Shown here: positions 45,997 through 49,803 of the stretch, piece by piece
Layout: every line of letters starts with the position of its first letter
Numbering within the stretch: the stretch's first letter is position 1
From: Rubritepida flocculans DSM 14296
GTDB lineage: Bacteria; Pseudomonadota; Alphaproteobacteria; Acetobacterales; Acetobacteraceae
Assembly (NCBI RefSeq): GCF_000425365.1
Contig: NZ_AUDH01000025.1
Location: forward strand, 1 to 49,803
Direction: 5' to 3'
Length of the DNA stretch: 49,803 nucleotides
Notes under the pieces: model-generated
What the model saw: only the letters and a program-made list of their open reading frames with translations
Told to the model about the DNA's origin: nothing
Database searches by the model: none
Program-made: the position numbers and the translations under genes

Positions 45997-47015
45997 TGGA
46001 TCTGGCTTCCCCCCATCACGCCCGGGCGCGCGCCACGCGGCACCACGGCCCGCAGCTTCCGCTCCGGGTGGGCACGCGCGGCTCCCCGCTCGCGCTCTAC
46101 CAGACGCGGTATTTCCTCGACCTGATCCGCGCCGTCTGCCCCCTGCTGCGCGAGGTGGAGGCCTTCGAGGAGCACGAGATCAGCACCGCCGGCGACCGCG
46201 TGCAGGACCGCCGCCTCGCCGAGATCGGCGGCAAGGGCCTCTTCGCCAAGGAGATCCACGAGGCGCTGCTGGACGGGCGCGTGGACTTCGCCGTGCACTC
46301 GCTGAAGGATCTGGAGACGGAGCTGCCGCCGGGCATCGTGCTGGCCTGCACGCTGCGCCGCGAGGACCCGCGCGACGCGCTGGTGCTGGGCGAGCCCTGC
46401 CTTGACGCCGCGGAGGCCGCGCGCCAGGCCGGCGCCTCGCCCTATGCGGCGCTGCCCTTCGGCGCGCTGATCGGCACCGCCTCGGTGCGCCGCCAGGCGC
46501 AGCTTCTGCACGCGAGGCCCGATCTGCGCTGCGAGGTGATCCGCGGCAATGTGCAGACGCGCCTCTCGCGCGTCGGCGCGGGCGAGTTCGACGCCTCGCT
46601 GCTCGCCATCGCTGGCCTCAAGCGGCTCGGGCTGGAGGCGCGCGCGGGGGTGGTGCTCGATCCGGACGACATGGTGCCCGCGGCCTGCCAGGGCATCATC
46701 GGCGTGACGGTGCGCGCCGACGATGTGGAGCTGCACGAGCTGCTCTCCGCCATCTGCGACCCGGACAGCCGGCCCGTGAGCCTGGCCGAGCGCGCGCTGC
46801 TCGGCGCGCTGGACGGTTCCTGCCGCACGCCCATCGGCGGGCACGCGACGCTGACCGGCGACGGCCAGATCCGCCTCACCGGCCTCGTCGCGCGCGCCGA
46901 TGGCAGCTTCCTGCTGCGCCGGACGGTGACGGGATGCGCGGGCGATGCGGAGCGCCTCGGCCGCGCCCTGGGCGAGGAGCTGGCGGCGGACAGCCCGGCG
47001 GACATCTTCGGATAG
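45996..47015 (+). CDS. hemC: Porphobilinogen deaminase (hydroxymethylbilane synthase)
   Basis: Polymerises four porphobilinogens into hydroxymethylbilane. The 339-residue protein has RVGTRGSPLALYQT, GKGLFAKEIHEALLDGRVDFAVHSLKD (two blocks in the family) and the dipyrromethane cofactor Cys276 in DGSCRTPIGGH. About 22 extra N-terminal residues (His/Arg-rich) precede the fold. The ATG overlaps the bchP TAA (TAATG). It is the last plus-strand PGC gene, converging on the COQ7-like gene with 10 bp between. Confidence 0.94.
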   Translation: MDLASPHHARARATRHHGPQLPLRVGTRGSPLALYQTRYFLDLIRAVCPLLREVEAFEEHEISTAGDRVQDRRLAEIGGKGLFAKEIHEALLDGRVDFAVHSLKDLETELPPGIVLACTLRREDPRDALVLGEPCLDAAEAARQAGASPYAALPFGALIGTASVRRQAQLLHARPDLRCEVIRGNVQTRLSRVGAGEFDASLLAIAGLKRLGLEARAGVVLDPDDMVPAACQGIIGVTVRADDVELHELLSAICDPDSRPVSLAERALLGALDGSCRTPIGGHATLTGDGQIRLTGLVARADGSFLLRRTVTGCAGDAERLGRALGEELAADSPADIFG

Positions 47016-47025
47016 CGGCGCGGCG

Positions 47026-47547
47026 CTACAGCCGGCGCGCCGCCGCCACCGCCGCCTCGCTGCCCCAGCCCACCAGCGCGCCCCAGCCGCGCAGCACCGC
47101 GCCCACCACGCCGCCGTGCCGCTCGCGCGCCTCGTCGCGGTGGTGGACTTCCTCCTCCTGGCACTTCGCCAGCATGGCGCGCAGCTCGGGGAAGATCGCC
47201 TCCGCGTCCAGCCGGTCGAGCTGCTGCTGGTAGTGGTGGTCCACGAAGCTCTCCACCGAGTCGATGGTCGCATAGACGGCGCGCGGGCCGAACAGCGCGG
47301 GGATGGCGCCGGTGAGCCAGCCGGCCACGCGCCAGAGCGGCAGCAGGCGCGAGCGCCGCGCGGGCGGCAGCACCTCCTCCAGCAGGCGCAGATGGCCCTG
47401 TTCGGTCGCCATGTGGCGTTCGGCGAAGCGGCGAAGCTCCGCATCACGGCAGAGGGCGAGGATGCCGCGGTAGATCATCACCGCCCCCGTCTCGCCCGCA
47501 TGGTCGGAGCGGAGTTCGGCGATCAGCCAGTCGGGATATGCAGTCAT
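47026..47547 (-). CDS. coq7: COQ7-family demethoxyubiquinone hydroxylase
   Basis: Diiron membrane-associated hydroxylase for a late ubiquinone step. The 173-residue protein opens with LIAELRSDHAGETGAVMIYRG. Metal ligands are visible in ELRSDHAGE, ATEQGHLRLLEE, SVESFVDHHY and EEEVHHRDEA, the paired ExxH motifs of the COQ7/ferritin-like fold. The ATG at 47547 is used; a longer upstream frame overlaps the divergent DCC gene. Ubiquinone is the acceptor of the reaction centre, a possible reason for linkage. Confidence 0.88.
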   Translation of the reverse strand: MTAYPDWLIAELRSDHAGETGAVMIYRGILALCRDAELRRFAERHMATEQGHLRLLEEVLPPARRSRLLPLWRVAGWLTGAIPALFGPRAVYATIDSVESFVDHHYQQQLDRLDAEAIFPELRAMLAKCQEEEVHHRDEARERHGGVVGAVLRGWGALVGWGSEAAVAAARRL

Positions 47548-47597
47548 TGGGCGCGATGTGGGCTGGACGGGCCGCGCGCCAAGCCCATCTGCCCCGC

Positions 47598-47951
47598 ATG
47601 GCCGACCCGCCCGCCTGCACGGTCTATTACGACGGCGCCTGCCCGGTCTGCGCGCGGGAGATCGCGCATTACCGCCGCTGCGAGGGCGCGGAGCGCCTCC
47701 TCTTCGTGGATGTGAGCGCGGGCAGAGACCCCGCGCCGGACCTGACGCGCGCCGCAGCGCTGGCGCGCATGCATGTGCGGGCGGCCGACGGCAGGCTGGT
47801 GAGCGGCGCGGCGGCCTTCGCGGTGCTGTGGCAGGCGCTGCCCGGCTGGCGGCGGCTCGGGCGGGTCGCGGCGCTGCCGGGCGTGGCGCAGGCGCTGGAA
47901 CTCGCCTATCGGGCTTTCCTGCGTGCAAGGCGGATCTGGCGGCACGGCTGA
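47598..47951 (+). CDS. DCC-family thiol-disulfide oxidoreductase-like protein (DUF393)
   Basis: The 117-residue protein begins with VYYDGACPVCAREIAHYRR. The DGxCPxC motif near residue 11 (two cysteines at about 15 and 18) defines the DCC family, which has a thioredoxin-like fold and is poorly characterised. The ATG at 47598 is chosen because the first strand follows closely; an earlier in-frame ATG at 47538 would overlap the divergent COQ7-like start region. No signal peptide. Function unknown. Confidence 0.82.
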   Translation: MADPPACTVYYDGACPVCAREIAHYRRCEGAERLLFVDVSAGRDPAPDLTRAAALARMHVRAADGRLVSGAAAFAVLWQALPGWRRLGRVAALPGVAQALELAYRAFLRARRIWRHG

Positions 47952-48051
47952 CGAAAACCTCATCGCGCCGAAAATTGTTGAACGCCGAACTCAACCATTA
48001 TGGGAGGCGAGGCCGGACGGACTCCCCCGTTCGCGCCCGGAGACAACGCCG

Positions 48052-48444
48052 ATGCGCTTCCCTCTCCTCGCCGCCGCGCTGGCCGCCGCGCTTCCCCTGA
48101 CCGCCCAGGCCCAGGAGGCCGGCAACCCCGAGAACGGCCAGCGCCTGTTCAACCAGTGCCGGGCCTGCCACACCGCCAATCAGGGCGGGCGCAACGGGGT
48201 GGGGCCGAACCTTTACGGCGTGGTCGGGCGGCCCGCCGGGGCCATCGAGGGCTTCCGCTACTCGGCGAACCTGCGCGAGCGCGCGGCCGCGGGCCTCGTG
48301 TGGAACGAGGAGAACCTGCTGGCCTATCTGCGCGACCCGAAGGCGGTGCTGCCGCAGGGCAACATGTCCTTCCAGGGTTTCCGCGACAATGTGCAGAACG
48401 CGCGGGACGTGATCGCCTATCTGCGGCGCAACGCCGGGGGCTGA
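48052..48444 (+). CDS. Class I c-type cytochrome (paralogue 1)
   Basis: The 130-residue periplasmic monoheme cytochrome has a signal peptide (residues 1-20, FPLLAAALAAALPLTAQAQ), heme motif CRACH at about 37-41 and a likely axial Met in QGNMSFQGF. FNQCRACHTANQGGRNGVGPNLYG is c2/c550-like. The ATG at 48052 gives a normal signal peptide. A close paralogue lies at 49032. It could reduce the reaction centre or serve oxidases. The 100 bp before it shows no clear promoter. Confidence 0.9.
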   Translation: MRFPLLAAALAAALPLTAQAQEAGNPENGQRLFNQCRACHTANQGGRNGVGPNLYGVVGRPAGAIEGFRYSANLRERAAAGLVWNEENLLAYLRDPKAVLPQGNMSFQGFRDNVQNARDVIAYLRRNAGG

Positions 48445-48446
48445 AC

Positions 48447-48466
48447 CCCGCCGTCATGCCGGCGGG
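48447..48466 (+). other. Hairpin after the first cytochrome gene
   Basis: CCCGCCG (48447-48453) pairs with CGGCGGG (48460-48466) around a 6-nt loop, 3 bp after the stop codon. No T tract follows, so a terminator role is uncertain; it may protect the 3' end of the mRNA. Confidence 0.4.
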
Positions 48467-48482
48467 CAGCGTTCTCGGCTCG

Positions 48483-48533
48483 TGATGCGGTCGGCACGAC
48501 ATGCCGACCGTATCGCGCGCAGGGTTGACGGAC
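48483..48533. repeat. Dispersed repeat, copy 3 (truncated to hairpin 1)
   Basis: Matches the first 50 bases of copies 1 and 2, including the conserved linker after hairpin 1. The left arm has drifted, so the stem is imperfect. Hairpins 2 and 3 are missing. It ends a few bases before the stop codon of the small membrane-protein gene (48537-48539), so once again a copy borders a gene's 3' end. Confidence 0.75.
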
Positions 48534-48536
48534 GCA

Positions 48537-48803
48537 TCAGCGCCAGCGCCGCGCGATGTCCCACAGATGCGCGGCGAAGGCGGCGAGCAGCGGCAGCGCC
48601 ACCCAGGGCCATCCCGCGCCGGTCAGGGCGGCGCGCAGCGCCAGGGCGAAGGCCGCCCCCGCCAGCAGGAAGGGCAGCAGCGGCCCCAGCCCCGGTCCGC
48701 GCCCGGCGAAGCGCCGCAGCGCCCAGAGGCCCAGCGCCTCCAGCCCAAGGGCCGCGAGCACCAGCTCCGCCGCGAGACCGCTCGCGAAGAGGCCGGACAT
48801 CAT
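48537..48803 (-). CDS. Small hypothetical membrane protein (88 aa)
   Basis: The product has three hydrophobic stretches (LAAELVLAALGLEALGLWAL; LLPFLLAGAAFALALRAAL; WPWVALPLLAAFAAHLW) and ends with DIARRWR, suggesting a small inner-membrane protein with a basic tail. The start is taken as the first ATG of an ATGATG pair at 48803; longer frames upstream look non-coding. No family recognised. It is opposite in direction to the flanking cytochrome genes. Confidence 0.6.
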   Translation of the reverse strand: MMSGLFASGLAAELVLAALGLEALGLWALRRFAGRGPGLGPLLPFLLAGAAFALALRAALTGAGWPWVALPLLAAFAAHLWDIARRWR

Positions 48804-49031
48804 CCGGGGCGCTTCGGCATGAGGGCGGCGACGGGCGCCCGGGGCGGAAGGCGGCTCATGAGGCCATGATAGAGGAGGCGCCCCCTGCTCGCCTCGCGCA
48901 GAAGCCATCTTTTCTCCATGCGCGTCCGCTTCTATTGCTGTGCATCCGGTGGGGGGAGGATTCGGGCCTTGCAGGCCGGCGCAGCCTTCCCACACAGGGA
49001 GAGGGACCGCGCAACCAGGAGGAGATTCCAG

Positions 49032-49415
49032 ATGCGGGCTTGGATGGTGATGGGTGCGGCGCTCGCTCTGGCGCCGATGAGCGGGGCGATGGCGCAGGAC
49101 GCGGAGGCCGGCCAGCGCGTGTACAACCAGTGCCGCGCCTGCCACACGATCAACGCGGGCGGCCGCAACGGCGTGGGCCCGAACCTGCACGGCTTCTGGG
49201 GCCGTCGGGCTGGCCAGGTGCAGGGGTTCCGCTACTCGGCCAACATGCAGCAGCTCGCCGAGCAGGGTCTGACCTGGGACGAGGCCACGCTGCGCCGCTA
49301 CCTCACCAACCCGAAGGATGTGGTGCCCAACGGCTCCATGGCCTTCAACGGCATCCGCAACGAGCAGCAGCTCAACGACCTGCTCGCCTTCCTGCAGCGC
49401 GCCAGCTCGCAGTGA
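49032..49415 (+). CDS. Class I c-type cytochrome (paralogue 2)
   Basis: The 127-residue protein has a signal peptide (AWMVMGAALALAPMSGAMAQ), CRACH heme motif, GGRNGVGPNLHGFWGR and likely Met ligand in NGSMAFNG. It is clearly paralogous to 48052-48444 across the whole mature protein. AGGAGGAGAT precedes the ATG at 49032. The 228 bp upstream (48804-49031) contain no gene or convincing promoter that I can define. A strong terminator follows. Confidence 0.92.
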   Translation: MRAWMVMGAALALAPMSGAMAQDAEAGQRVYNQCRACHTINAGGRNGVGPNLHGFWGRRAGQVQGFRYSANMQQLAEQGLTWDEATLRRYLTNPKDVVPNGSMAFNGIRNEQQLNDLLAFLQRASSQ

Positions 49416-49435
49416 TCGCCTGACGAGGCGACGCA

Positions 49436-49465
49436 CGCCGCCGGGGCTTCCCCGGCGGCGTTTTT
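49436..49465 (+). terminator. Rho-independent terminator after cytochrome gene
   Basis: An 11-bp perfect GC stem (49436-49446 with 49450-49460), 3-nt loop and five T residues (49461-49465), 20 bp after the stop codon. This is the only textbook intrinsic terminator seen in the window. Confidence 0.9.
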
Positions 49466-49512
49466 CATGCCCGCCGGCATGGATGAGTTTCGGTGCGCCG
49501 CCGCCCGTATCA

Positions 49513-49738
49513 GTTACCCACCGGCGATCCCGACCCGCCGTGGATGAAACTGTGGCACTATGATTTGGCTGGTGGCGAGGTCGGCATGGTCATGGTGCGC
49601 CAGAGCCCGCGTATCAGTTGGACCCGGAAGGCCCCGAGCACCCTCGCTTGCGCCAAGGGCGGCGACGCCTGGGAGCGCGCTGTCTAGACTTCCCTTCTTG
49701 GGCCTTCTCCACCGGTCTTGGCAGAGGAGGAGAGAGCG
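49513..49738 (+). mobile_element. IS110-family element, left-end non-coding region (possible bridge-RNA gene)
   Basis: The 226-bp leader precedes the transposase start and nearly repeats, inverted, at 1-180. Its outer end carries the CGTATCAGTT sequence (49506-49515, spanning the flank/element junction). The same 10-mer recurs internally at 49610-49619. In IS110-group elements this leader encodes a guide RNA whose loops match target and donor ends, so the internal copy is a candidate guide. No open frame here looks protein-coding. Flank 49500-49512 is identical to the outer arm of repeat copy 2. Confidence 0.75.
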
Positions 49739-49803
49739 ATGGAAGTGCTGCATCCCCGCTGTGCGGGGCTTGATGTTCACAAGGACAGCGTGACGGCGGC
49801 GGT
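49739..49803 (+). CDS. IS110-family transposase, N-terminus (cut by window end)
   Basis: Starts at ATG 49739 after GAGGAGAGAG. The 21-22 visible residues, MEVLHPRCAGLDVHKDSV and onward, match the IS110 DEDD transposase opening (GLDVHK); the Asp is the first catalytic residue. The rest lies beyond the window. Confidence 0.93.
   Translation, partial: MEVLHPRCAGLDVHKDSVTAA

Overview
The window is high-GC DNA (well above 65% by eye) from an alphaproteobacterium that carries a bacteriochlorophyll photosynthesis gene cluster (PGC). Glycine-type ALA synthase (hemA), the SUF-only Fe-S system, PpsR/AerR regulators, the bchFNBHLM-lhaA-puhABC order and a Bug/TctC-type receptor all fit a phototrophic member of the Acetobacteraceae (Roseomonas/Elioraea-like). 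The family assignment is inference, not shown by a marker gene.

Layout. 1-345: the end of an IS110-family insertion sequence pointing out of the window, abutting a three-hairpin dispersed repeat. 328-4656: a catabolic block (Gfo/Idh/MocA oxidoreductase, pobA, DsbA-like protein, NTF2-like protein, alpha/beta hydrolase). 4761-11223: a complete SUF operon (Rrf2 regulator, sufB, sufC, sufD, sufS, sufU, sufT, sufA) closed by repeat copy 2. 11480-17593: phnDEC ABC transporter, amidase, FAH-family hydrolase, a small ORF and a Bug/TctC solute receptor. 17607-40093 (minus strand): a 20-gene block, transcribed bchF-N-B-H-L-M-lhaA-puhA-B-C-orf107-acsF-puhE-hemA-bchI-D-O-crtB-bchE-bchJ. 40223-40256: a divergent operator/promoter. 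40310-47015 (plus strand): aerR/[15 protein letters not shown]428-bchP-hemC. 47026-49465: COQ7-like hydroxylase, DCC-family protein, two paralogous c-type cytochromes with a small membrane protein between them, and an intrinsic terminator. 49513-49803: the end of a second IS110 copy, inverted relative to the first, with the start of its transposase.

How the genes work together. hemA and hemC feed the tetrapyrrole pathway. BchHID/O insert Mg, BchM methylates, and two unrelated cyclases (oxygen-dependent AcsF, oxygen-sensitive radical-SAM BchE) form ring E. BchJ, BchLNB and BchF carry the pigment toward bacteriochlorophyllide; BchG and BchP add and reduce the tail. CrtB starts carotenoids. PuhA is the reaction-centre H subunit; PuhB, PuhC, PuhE, LhaA and the orf428 protein assist assembly. 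PpsR and AerR probably control both divergent operons from one composite operator. The SUF operon could supply the many Fe-S proteins involved.

The cluster is incomplete here: pufLM/pufBA, bchCXYZ, crtI and the later crt genes are absent and must lie elsewhere. Both window ends fall in copies of the same insertion sequence, so the ends may be draft-contig breakpoints rather than proof of a composite mobile unit.

The most unusual non-coding content is the three-hairpin repeat family, its use as an IS110 landing site, a possible bridge-RNA region in the IS110 ends, and a 34-bp palindrome holding two overlapping PpsR-like sites and both divergent -35 boxes. Within genes, the notable oddities are an apparent CTG start for bchP and a PpsR without a cysteine in its DNA-binding domain.
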